From JAUVZL01 sp965603515 (GTDB lineage: Bacteria > Hydrothermota > Tepidihabitantia > SM23-42), in NCBI GenBank assembly GCA_965603515.1, contig CBFDDH010000004.1, positions 34,358 through 98,357 on the forward strand: a stretch of 64,000 nucleotides of DNA, in the 5' to 3' direction. The first letter of the stretch is position 1, and each line of letters opens with the position of its first letter. Under the pieces are notes generated by a model. That model saw only the letters and a list, made by a program, of their open reading frames with translations. It made no database searches and was not told where the DNA came from. This document shows, one piece after another, positions 30,082-38,025 of the stretch. The translations under genes were made by a program, and so were the position numbers.

Positions 30082-31392
30082 ATGAGCACCCTTACACAAG
30101 ATAAAGCATCTGCTGATAATTACGCACGGTTGAAACGCATTTGCGAGAAGAAGGACTATATTTTTAATCCTAATCAGGATTGGATTGCCCAGGTTATCAG
30201 GCTCATGACAAACAATCAAAAGGAATTCGGGAAATATTTTTGCCCGTGTAAACAACACTATCCGGTTGATACAAAAGCCGATATTGTTTGTCCATGTCCT
30301 ACGCTCGATCAGGAAGTCGCTGATAATGGATGTTGCCATTGTCGGCTCTTCTGCAAAAAGGATTTCAAACAAGAGAAGTTTGATATTCTTGAGACAATAA
30401 CCTGCCCTGGTTGAGCGTCAAAAATGTCGGCTGCGCAGTTAGCGCAGGCACTTGCAATCCTTGACCGTCCAGCAGACAAGAATCTATTGGTCGGCGTTAA
30501 TACCGCAGATGATGCTGGAATTTATAAAATCAGCGAGAATTCAGCGATAGTTTACACGATCGATATTCTTACTCCGGTCGTGAGAAACCCGTATATCTAC
30601 GGCCAGGTAGTTGCAGCAAATTCGATTTCAGATATCTATGCGATGGGCGGTGAGCCCAAGCTCGCCTTGAATATCATGGGTTTTCCTGGAAATGGCGACC
30701 CGGAAACTATGGGCGAAATTCTACGCGGCGGTCAGGACAAAGCAAGAGAAGCTGGAGTTTTAATAATCGGGGGGCACACTTTTGTCGCCAAGGAAATTAA
30801 ATACGGTCTTTCAGTGATCGGCTACATTCATCCGGATAAAATAATCACTAATGCTAATGCAAAACCAGATGATCTCATTATTCTGACCAAGCCGCTTGGC
30901 ACCGGGGTGATCGTTCAATCTGTCTTGGCCGGTAAAAAAGAGGGAGTGGATCTTAATCCAGTTCTTAAAGCAATGACCATGCTCAATCGTGATGCCTCGG
31001 TAGCGATGAGAAAAGCCGCTGTTCATGCGGCTACTGACGTTACTGGTTTTGGGTTAGCCGGGCATCTCGTGGAGATGGCCGAAGCAAGCCGGGTCGGTAT
31101 TGAAATTAAACTTGCCAAGCTACCGCTACATGAAAAGGTGATCGAGCTTTTGAAACTTGGCATTGAAGATCCCGGTATTACAATGAACCGCGGTTCTTTT
31201 GCTGACCATGTAACAGGTAAGCATGCAGATGATCTGCGGGCAAAATTAATCTTCAGTTCAGAAACATCGGGCGGGCTGATTATTGTTCTGCCTGAAGAGA
31301 GACTTGATATCTTCAAAAAGCATTACGGCGGTCTGGCACCGGTCATTGGACGAGTAACAAGAGAAAACCCAGGACAGGTAATTGTACAGTAG
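30082..31392 (+). CDS. selD: ferredoxin:thioredoxin reductase catalytic chain fused to selenocysteine-containing selenide, water dikinase
   Basis: Read through one in-frame TGA (30412-30414), this is one 436-residue protein. Residues 1-100 are an FTR catalytic chain with CPC (54-56), CPC (70-72) and CHC (85-87), which in FTR bind a 4Fe-4S cluster and form the redox disulfide. SelD follows: CPG-Sec-ASK puts Sec at 111 and Lys at 114, the spacing of Cys17 and Lys20 in E. coli SelD. Then come LLVGVNTADDAGIY, ANSISDIYAMGGEP, IGGHT and LTKPLGTG. No ATG, GTG or TTG lies in frame between CHC and the TGA, so SelD lacks its own usual start. ATG 30424 would remove the catalytic residue. Fusion and Sec are inferred; both domains are clear. 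Confidence 0.82.
30431..30447 (+). promoter_or_regulatory. SECIS-like hairpin for Sec insertion
   Basis: CTGCGC (30431-30436) pairs perfectly with GCGCAG (30442-30447) around the loop AGTTA. It begins 17 bases after the TGA, and its loop contains G-U as in bacterial SECIS elements read by SelB. The position fits the bacterial rule that the loop lies about 16-37 bases past the UGA. Confidence 0.6.
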
Positions 31393-31454
31393 TGCCGTAT
31401 AGCTTAGAATTCATCATCATATGTGATCCCTGATATTTCAAGAGCGGATGCACT

Positions 31455-32762
31455 TTGATTGTATCTAACAAAACTCTCATTTTCATTTTTTTTCTCACCC
31501 TGATCATACGGATTCCATTAGTTATTACTTCTGGTGACAGAACACTGGAAAATGAATTTTGTGTTTTAGTACATAATCTACTCAATAATCAAGGATATTC
31601 TTTTTTTTCAGTTGACAATAACGGAGAGATCGTACAACACATTGTTCACAACCCCAGAGCATCGCTTCCCACCGCGACTATTCCTCCAGTTTACCCTCTT
31701 TTTCTTGCCGGGATATGTTCTGTGTTTGGAACAGGTCTTGATGTAATCATCCTCATTAAGATAATCCAGGCACTCATCGGGGCTCTGTGTTGTATTATTT
31801 TATACTGGATAGTCGCCCTTAAATTCAATGAGAGATCAGCTTTTGTGTCGGCACTTCTGTTCTGTTTCTATCCTATTCTTGTGTATCTTTGTGGCCAGAT
31901 CAGTGCAGCAAACGTATATGTGTTCATTAACCTCGTGCTCTTGTTCTTGTTATTCAAAGGCGAGAAAACAGGAAAGATAAGATGGTTCCTCCTTGCCGGG
32001 TTAGCTTTTGGTCTTTTGCTGTTGTCAAGAGCCGAGGTCATTCTTTATGCGCCCTTTATCCTCTTATGGATTTCTCTTGTCCTTTGCACAAGCAGGGCAA
32101 AGAGGATTTCTGTTTTTGCAGTGGCAGCCATTATTATCTGGGCGCCGTGGGCGTACAGAAACTATAAGCGGTTTGGTGCATTTGTGCCTCTTACAACACA
32201 GGGGGGCTATAATCTTTGGCAAGGACAGAATCCACAGGCGACCGGGACACGAAGTCAATATACAGATCCTCCATTTCAGATTTCACCTGAAAAAAGGGAA
32301 AAGATATTATCTTTGCGACCAGGTGTGAAGTATGAACTCGAATTGGATAAGATCTATATGAACGAAGCCCTTATGTTTATGACAAAACATCCAACGGAAG
32401 TATTGAAACTCGCCTTACGGAAATTCGTTTTCTACTGGGGATATTACTGGGGGATCAAATTCACCTATCCCGGGGCGCGATCAGTAGCATATTGGCTGCC
32501 GTGGTTTATCTTATTGCCTTTCTTTATGATAGGCTTGATCCATTCAATAAAGGACGTCAGGAAATATTGCCTTTTTCACGTGTACTTTATCCTTTCAACT
32601 TTGATCGCTATGCTGTTTTTCGTGATACCGAGATACCGGTTGTTCATATTGCCACTGATCTTTCCTTTTGCCGTGGAAGGATTCTTTTATTTTCTTACTT
32701 ATTGTGCTCGGAGTTTCCTCCCCACATATACCAACCGTCGTCCTGTGCGTCACCAGTCTTGA
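31455..32762 (+). CDS. ArnT/GT39-like membrane glycosyltransferase
   Basis: A 435-residue integral membrane protein with about ten hydrophobic helices and a large loop after the first one. The first loop's acidic residue lies in TSGDRTLENEFCVLVHNLLNN, and later segments ALLFCFYPILVYLCGQIS and LAGLAFGLLLLSRAE are typical of the PMT/ArnT-like family that uses lipid-linked sugars. The acceptor is unknown. The start is TTG 31455 with no ribosome binding site. Its 3' end overlaps the opposing propeller gene by 68 bases. Confidence 0.75.
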   Translation: MIVSNKTLIFIFFLTLIIRIPLVITSGDRTLENEFCVLVHNLLNNQGYSFFSVDNNGEIVQHIVHNPRASLPTATIPPVYPLFLAGICSVFGTGLDVIILIKIIQALIGALCCIILYWIVALKFNERSAFVSALLFCFYPILVYLCGQISAANVYVFINLVLLFLLFKGEKTGKIRWFLLAGLAFGLLLLSRAEVILYAPFILLWISLVLCTSRAKRISVFAVAAIIIWAPWAYRNYKRFGAFVPLTTQGGYNLWQGQNPQATGTRSQYTDPPFQISPEKREKILSLRPGVKYELELDKIYMNEALMFMTKHPTEVLKLALRKFVFYWGYYWGIKFTYPGARSVAYWLPWFILLPFFMIGLIHSIKDVRKYCLFHVYFILSTLIAMLFFVIPRYRLFILPLIFPFAVEGFFYFLTYCARSFLPTYTNRRPVRHQS

Positions 32763-34134
32763 TTCCATAAAGCATGCCATTATCACAGGAGATAAAGACC
32801 ATGCCGTGTGCGACTGCGGGTTGAAAGCTAATCGATGCGTCGACGTTTTCTTTCCAGAGAACTTTGCCGTCTTTTTCTCTAAGGCAGAAAACATCACCAC
32901 TGCCTGAACCAAGAAACAGCTTCTTATTAGCATAAGATGGCGGTGAAAAAACCCGTCCGCCAATACCTTCTTCGCTTAAATCATCGTATTTTTTCGACCA
33001 TTTCTGTTTACCCGAAGTCACATCCAATGCCTGGATTTCATTACCCATGGCATTGTAGGAGTAGCCGTTTTTAATGACTGGTCTTGACCCTTGATATGCC
33101 CAGCAGCCAGCGACTGAGTACATACCGATATTATCCTTAGCCTGGCCTAATTTGGCGGCCGAAGGTGCTGATCCGAATCCCACACTCGCATCGAGTTCAG
33201 CTTGAGCACTGGTTTTCGCACTAGCACGACCATAGGAAAGATAAGGTGCTTCTCTTTTTGACCAGAGTTCTTTTTGTTGCTGCTCGCCATCTCTGTCATC
33301 AAGCGTTGCTATGCCTTCATATTGTTTGATCTTATCGCCATCTTTTAGTTCTTGGCGCAAGCTTACGAAAATCCGGTCGTTATAAATAGTCGGTGCACAC
33401 GTAGCTTGTTTTTTCCGAGACCAGACGAGTTTACCATTTTTTGTTCTGTAACGATATACGGTTCCATCAAAGCACGTGATATAAACTGAACCGTCATTAA
33501 TGACCGGCGCCGAGATCAAATCGCCAGCTATGCTTACATCCCAGACCTCTTTGCCTTTATCTAGGGTCATACATGCAAGGTGATGGGAGCCATCATTGCC
33601 CGGGTATGCCATATAAACATACTTGTCATCAATTGCTGGCTGGCTCATAAGAGGATCACCAAGCCACTTTTCCCAGACTTTTTCACCGGTTTTTGCTCTC
33701 AGCACGTAAATTATACAGGACTCGGTATTAAAGACAACATAACCTTTTCTGACTACTGCCGCAGTAGGACCATCATCACCGGTTTTGAACATCCATGCGA
33801 GTTTACCGGTTTTAGCTTCCAGCGCATAGAATTCATAGCTGCCATATCCGCCGCCGACAAAAATGAGTCCGTCTTCATAGGCGACAGTGGCTAATGGACG
33901 GTTACCCGGGATCTGAACTTTCCAGCCAGTGCGACCAGCCTTGAATTTGAGTGGTTGAGGTTGGATTCCCTTTGTTTCTGGCCCGCTTCGCATCAGTTCT
34001 TCGTCATAAGATGGATTTTCTTCTAATACACTTTCTTCTTGGGTTGCTTTTTTTGCAGATTTTGGTACATCTTCGATCTGGGATATGCCAAAGCACAAAA
34101 GCACCAGACCTATAATAATAATCCTGATTCTCAT
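32695..34134 (-). CDS. PQQ-like beta-propeller lipoprotein-type exported protein
   Basis: The product is 479 aa with an N-terminal hydrophobic signal (about residues 1-20, ending CFGISQ; not a clear lipobox). Repeated blades of the PQQ/quinoprotein type follow: LEAKTGKLAWMFKTGDDGP, LRAKTGEKVWEKW, LDKGKEVWDVSIAGD, TKNGKLVWSRKK, DVTSGKQKWSKKYDD and LREKDGKVLWKENVD, giving roughly seven blades. No dehydrogenase residues are evident, so it may be a scaffold like BamB. GGAGGA precedes the ATG. Confidence 0.82.
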   Translation of the reverse strand: MRIRIIIIGLVLLCFGISQIEDVPKSAKKATQEESVLEENPSYDEELMRSGPETKGIQPQPLKFKAGRTGWKVQIPGNRPLATVAYEDGLIFVGGGYGSYEFYALEAKTGKLAWMFKTGDDGPTAAVVRKGYVVFNTESCIIYVLRAKTGEKVWEKWLGDPLMSQPAIDDKYVYMAYPGNDGSHHLACMTLDKGKEVWDVSIAGDLISAPVINDGSVYITCFDGTVYRYRTKNGKLVWSRKKQATCAPTIYNDRIFVSLRQELKDGDKIKQYEGIATLDDRDGEQQQKELWSKREAPYLSYGRASAKTSAQAELDASVGFGSAPSAAKLGQAKDNIGMYSVAGCWAYQGSRPVIKNGYSYNAMGNEIQALDVTSGKQKWSKKYDDLSEEGIGGRVFSPPSYANKKLFLGSGSGDVFCLREKDGKVLWKENVDASISFQPAVAHGMVFISCDNGMLYGIKTGDAQDDGWYMWGGNSEHNK

Positions 34135-34396
34135 ATCTTCCTCCTTCTTCTGTATAATATTACAATCCTTTGGAGATTATATTCCAATCATTTCGTTATT
34201 CAAGAGGTGAATATTGACCACTTAGAATTATGTAGTGGCAGAGGTTCCGCCTAAGACGGATCTGTCTATGGCATGATACTCTACGATCTTAGAAACAAAA
34301 GTCGAGTCCCAATTTATCAAGATGTAGTTATGATCGCAGGTCGAGAATCGTCGTTAAAGGCGGGATAATCTCTTTGTTTCCTAATGTTCTTATCCC
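34135..34396. other. intergenic region upstream of the RRM gene
   Basis: No gene is seen. A minus-strand AT-rich stretch (34155-34185) likely contains the propeller-gene promoter. GAGGTTCCGCCTAAGACGGATCTG (within 34237-34260) resembles a common dispersed CCGCC/GGCGG repeat. Confidence 0.45.
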
Positions 34397-34424
34397 TTGA
34401 CTTTAGCTTATTTTTGTTTATATT
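34397..34424 (+). promoter_or_regulatory. promoter of the RRM gene
   Basis: TTGACT (34397-34402), 16 bases, TATATT (34419-34424). The leader is about 27 bases with AAAAGGAG (34444-34451) before the ATG, so this transcript is not leaderless. Confidence 0.65.
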
Positions 34425-34457
34425 TAACTAAGTGATTTGTTACAAAAGGAGATTAGA

Positions 34458-34745
34458 ATGAAAATATATGCAGGACATTTGTCGTACGATATCACCGAAG
34501 AGGACTTGCGGTTGGCTTTCGAAGCATTCGGCAAGGTTGAATCCGCCACCATTATAAAAGATAAATATAGTGATCGATCAAAAGGGTTTGGATTCGTGGA
34601 GATGCCCACTGCAGCTGAAGCGCAGGCTGCAATCGAGGGGCTAAATGGTAAAGACTTAAAGGGAAAAACGATTAACGTGAATGAGGCACGCCCTCGAACA
34701 GAAGGTGGTAAGGGTGAAGGACGTGGTGGTGGCCGTCGTTTCTAG
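34458..34745 (+). CDS. RRM-domain RNA-binding protein
   Basis: A 95-residue single-RRM protein. RNP2 is KIYAGHL and RNP1 is KGFGFVEM, both intact, and the C-terminal 18 residues are a Gly/Arg tail. Such small RRM proteins in bacteria are often cold-induced RNA chaperones. ATG 34458 is chosen because AAAAGGAG is just upstream; an upstream in-frame TTG is unlikely. A good attC-like hairpin follows 44 bases after the stop, so this could be a lone integron cassette. Confidence 0.93.
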   Translation: MKIYAGHLSYDITEEDLRLAFEAFGKVESATIIKDKYSDRSKGFGFVEMPTAAEAQAAIEGLNGKDLKGKTINVNEARPRTEGGKGEGRGGGRRF

Positions 34746-34789
34746 TCATTGGCATACAATAGAATTATAATACTACCAAATAAAATTCC

Positions 34790-34846
34790 GTTTAACAAAA
34801 CGCTGCACGGGTTGCTAACGGTTACCCGTAGGCTTTGTCGTTATAC
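34790..34846 (+). repeat. attC-like site C after the RRM gene
   Basis: GTTTAAC (34790-34796), a perfect RYYYAAC box, pairs loosely with GTTATAC (34840-34846). Inside, ACGGGT (34807-34812) pairs with ACCCGT (34824-34829), and ACAAA pairs with TTTGT. The order of boxes, unpaired bases and 57-base length fit an attC site. It is 15.5 kb from the main cassette block. Confidence 0.65.
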
Positions 34847-34942
34847 AGTAGTGATGATTTGAATTGGGCTAATACGATTCTTTTTCTTAATATCTGGATT
34901 TTGGGTTTAATTTAAAATCGCAAATCTACGATCTGAAATGCA

Positions 34943-35773
34943 TTAAATCCTTTTTCTAAACCCCTGACCTAATACTTCAAATACATCGGTTAATATAACA
35001 AATGCCTTTTCGTCGATCCCCTTGATCAATGATTTGAAACTGTGGGTTTCTTTTTTAGTGATGACGCACAGAATAACCGGTTTCTTTTCTTTTGTGTATG
35101 GTGAGTATCCATCAAGGATTGTAACGCCCCGTTTCATCCTTTCGTATATTTCATCAGTGAGTTTCTCGTGCTCATCGCTGATTATGAAGGCGGCGCGTGC
35201 GTAATTCATGCCTTCAAGCACGAGGTCGATGACCTTAGACGAAAGAAATAGAGCAAGGTAGCCTAAAAGCGCTAATTCAATAGAGCCGGTAGTAATACCA
35301 GCCAGGGTTATGACCACGAAATCAACGATCATTATCCACATCCCGACTGATAAATTGGTTTTCCTGGTGAGGAGTTGTCCAGCAATATCAGTACCACCAG
35401 TACTTGCTCCAGCACGAAAGATGAGACCCAGGCCAAGTCCTAAAAGCAAACCACCATAAAGTGCGCCAAGTATCACATTGTCCGTTGGTGTGGTTATTTT
35501 GAGTGTATATATGAAAAAGTCGATCAGGATATTAGTAATGAAAATTGCAATAATTGATTTCACTCCAAAGCGGAGCCCCAAAATTTTGAAGGCAACAAGG
35601 AAAAGAGGGATATTTAGAATTATCGTGATAATACCTACTGGCGAACGGTATAAGAAGTGCAATAGCATGGCAATCCCGGTTACGCCGCCAGGGACGATTT
35701 GATGCGGGATCAAGAATACCGCATAACTCAGAGCGCATAGCACACAACCGACAATTATGTATATTATCTTCAT
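34943..35773 (-). CDS. YitT family membrane protein
   Basis: The 276-residue protein has five or six transmembrane helices in the N-terminal 190 residues and a C-terminal soluble DUF2179 domain (about 200-276: HEKLTDEIYERMKRGVTILDGYSPYTKEKKPVI). That combination defines the YitT family (DUF161 plus DUF2179). PHQIVPGGVTGIAMLLH and FRAGASTGGTDIAGQLL are characteristic. Function is unknown; transport is often suggested. No ribosome binding site is clear. Confidence 0.88.
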   Translation of the reverse strand: MKIIYIIVGCVLCALSYAVFLIPHQIVPGGVTGIAMLLHFLYRSPVGIITIILNIPLFLVAFKILGLRFGVKSIIAIFITNILIDFFIYTLKITTPTDNVILGALYGGLLLGLGLGLIFRAGASTGGTDIAGQLLTRKTNLSVGMWIMIVDFVVITLAGITTGSIELALLGYLALFLSSKVIDLVLEGMNYARAAFIISDEHEKLTDEIYERMKRGVTILDGYSPYTKEKKPVILCVITKKETHSFKSLIKGIDEKAFVILTDVFEVLGQGFRKRI

Positions 35774-35836
35774 GTTTTGATTTGTCCGGGTAAGATCTTA
35801 ATACCCTTTAATATTGGTATTTGTCCGAGCACGTCG

Positions 35837-38005
35837 CTAAAATGAAATCTGCTGTTTTTTGTCAGTCTTACCAGAATCCTTCCCAGATTTCTTGCCAGAG
35901 CCTACTTGTGCTTCACGCAACCTTGCAATGAATACCTTTATTTTTTCCAGTTCTTTTTTCTTCGAGGCGATATCTTTATCGAGGTTCTCTTTGTCACCAT
36001 TCAATTTAACAATATTAGTCTTCATACCGTCCAACTTAGCGACGAGTGTAACGGCTTCCTTTTTCTTACCCTGGAGTTCAACGAGTTCTTGTTTCGTATC
36101 TTTAAGTTTTGCCTTTTGGTCTTCAATCTCAGTGTTGATATCAACAAGTTCCTGTCGTCTTTTATCCAATTTAGATATCATATTTGCCTCAATGACTTTG
36201 GCTTTTTCTGTTCTTCCCGTGACCTCAGAGTGTTTTATTTTTAGGTCGCCAACCTTGGCGTCCAGTTCATCGACATTCTTTGTCATTTTATCAACTTCAG
36301 TTTTGTACTTGTCGCGTTCTTTCAAGAGGTCCTTTGTTTCTTTCTTCAGTTGAGTAGCCGATGTTTCTTCTTCTTTTTTCAGGAATTCCAGCTTCTCAGT
36401 AAGCTTGTTTACCCTCTCATCTCTTTCTGTGATTTTTCCTTCGATAAGAGATAATTCCTTCTTACGAGTATCGAGCAATTGTTTGACGTTTTCGTCTTGT
36501 TCAACTGCCAATTTGATATCCTCATATTCTTCCTTCATCTTAGGCAACGAAGTTGTTATTTCTTGATAATCACCTTCAATTTCCTTTAACTTGGCTTCTT
36601 TTTCTTTGAGATCCTCAGCAACCTTTATCAATTCGATCTTTTTCTCCTGGAGGTCCTTATTGATCGCTTCGTATTTGTCGGCTTCTGGTTTAAGCTCGGC
36701 GATTTTCTTTTTCGCAAGCTCGATTGATTTACCTAGTTCTTGGGCTTCTCCTTTTCGAATATCGAAGTCTTGTTTTATTTTATTGTACTCGGGTTCTATT
36801 TTCCTCAGTTCTTTTTCTTTTTCTTTCAGTTCTGCAACCTGTGGTTTCAGCTCGTTGTATTCTTCACGGATGCTATCGAGCTTGCCGCTAAGCTGATCAG
36901 ATTGTTGCTGGTTCTTAGACAGCTCTTTTTCCAGGGCGATATTTTCTTTCTTTCTGTCTTTGTACTTATCGTCGAGTTCCTTGAAGGATGTTTCCATTGT
37001 TCCAAACTCCAGCTGGAACTGGGAAATATTCGAGACGAGTTCTGCTTCTTCCTCTCTCATCTTCTTAAGCTCTTCATTTATCTTATCGTGTTCTTTCTTA
37101 AGTTTAACTAGTTCCTTATTGTCTTTCTCCAGACTTTGTCTTTCCGCGGTCAAATTGCTGACGTCTTCGGTTAATTGCCCGAGGGCTTCGGTGTTTTCTT
37201 GGATTTCTGTTTTTATCTCGGCGATCTTGGTGGTTAGTTCCGGCTCCTCTGTTTTCATGTCCTCGATTGCCTTCTCGTATTGCCCCTTTGTTTCAGTCAG
37301 CGATTCAACTTCGGCGCTGAGTTTCGAATGTTGTTGTTCTTCTTTCTCGCGGCTCTTTTTCACAGTATCGAGTTCTTTACCAAGAGTATTTTTCTCTTCA
37401 TTCATTATTTTCAAATCTTTTTCTGTAATCCGTAGGTCAGCAAGCGCATTGCGTAGGGTCTGTTCGACTTCCTGGTAATCGGTTTTCAATTCTTCGGTTT
37501 TCACTTTAATGCTATTGTATTGTCTTTCCTGGTCATTCTGACCTTTTTGAGTTTGCGTAAGTTCTTTTTCTACGATATTGAGATCCTTGGATATGGAGGT
37601 ATGGCGGCTTCTCATCTCTTTCATCTGACCGTCGAGCTTGCCTTTTTCTCCACTGAGCCGGTCAACATCTTTTCTCAAATCCTTTAAATTCTTTTCAAGT
37701 TTTTCTTTTTCTACGGAAAGTCTATTAATATCTTTTTGCGTTGAGTCAACCTTCCTGGCATCTTTGCCACTTGATTTTATGGATTCCTTAAGTGTTTTTT
37801 CTTCTTTCTTAAGGTTTTCAACTGTCTTTTTAAGATCCTCAAGCTCATCGGTTATTTCCATCTGAGACGAATACGCATCGGCAATCTTGTCTTCCATTTC
37901 TTTGAGTTCTTTTTTCTTTTCATCGAGGCCACTTTCAGCCTGTTCGAGTTTTCCCAGTTTTTTCTCAAGATCAGCTAAAATATCGGTGTCTTCTTTTTTT
38001 GCCAT
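35837..38005 (-). CDS. very long coiled-coil protein
   Basis: At 722 residues the protein is almost entirely heptad-repeat coiled coil, rich in Lys and Glu, with no signal peptide, membrane helix or ATPase motif. It resembles an SMC/myosin rod without heads. The last 20 residues are Lys/Ser/Gly-rich. It starts 20 bases after the end of the MCP-like/peptide-binding gene, on the same strand, with GGGGG before the ATG, so the two are likely expressed together. It may be a scaffold or cytoskeletal partner; I do not recognise a family. Confidence 0.8.
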   Translation of the reverse strand: MAKKEDTDILADLEKKLGKLEQAESGLDEKKKELKEMEDKIADAYSSQMEITDELEDLKKTVENLKKEEKTLKESIKSSGKDARKVDSTQKDINRLSVEKEKLEKNLKDLRKDVDRLSGEKGKLDGQMKEMRSRHTSISKDLNIVEKELTQTQKGQNDQERQYNSIKVKTEELKTDYQEVEQTLRNALADLRITEKDLKIMNEEKNTLGKELDTVKKSREKEEQQHSKLSAEVESLTETKGQYEKAIEDMKTEEPELTTKIAEIKTEIQENTEALGQLTEDVSNLTAERQSLEKDNKELVKLKKEHDKINEELKKMREEEAELVSNISQFQLEFGTMETSFKELDDKYKDRKKENIALEKELSKNQQQSDQLSGKLDSIREEYNELKPQVAELKEKEKELRKIEPEYNKIKQDFDIRKGEAQELGKSIELAKKKIAELKPEADKYEAINKDLQEKKIELIKVAEDLKEKEAKLKEIEGDYQEITTSLPKMKEEYEDIKLAVEQDENVKQLLDTRKKELSLIEGKITERDERVNKLTEKLEFLKKEEETSATQLKKETKDLLKERDKYKTEVDKMTKNVDELDAKVGDLKIKHSEVTGRTEKAKVIEANMISKLDKRRQELVDINTEIEDQKAKLKDTKQELVELQGKKKEAVTLVAKLDGMKTNIVKLNGDKENLDKDIASKKKELEKIKVFIARLREAQVGSGKKSGKDSGKTDKKQQISF

Positions 38006-38025
38006 TTTACCCCCTATGGTTTCGC

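Noticed and set aside
30424..31392. A separate SelD starting at ATG 30424 and FTR ending at the TGA
   Set aside because: It removes the catalytic Cys/Sec and Lys and leaves a SelD lacking its N-terminus, while the region just before the ATG, read through the TGA, fits SelD exactly. Kept only as the alternative to be tested.
36960..37478. Long plus-strand open frames across the 722-residue coiled-coil gene
   Set aside because: They arise from its repeated Lys/Glu codons, read antisense as Ser/Phe-rich sequence without start signals or family features.
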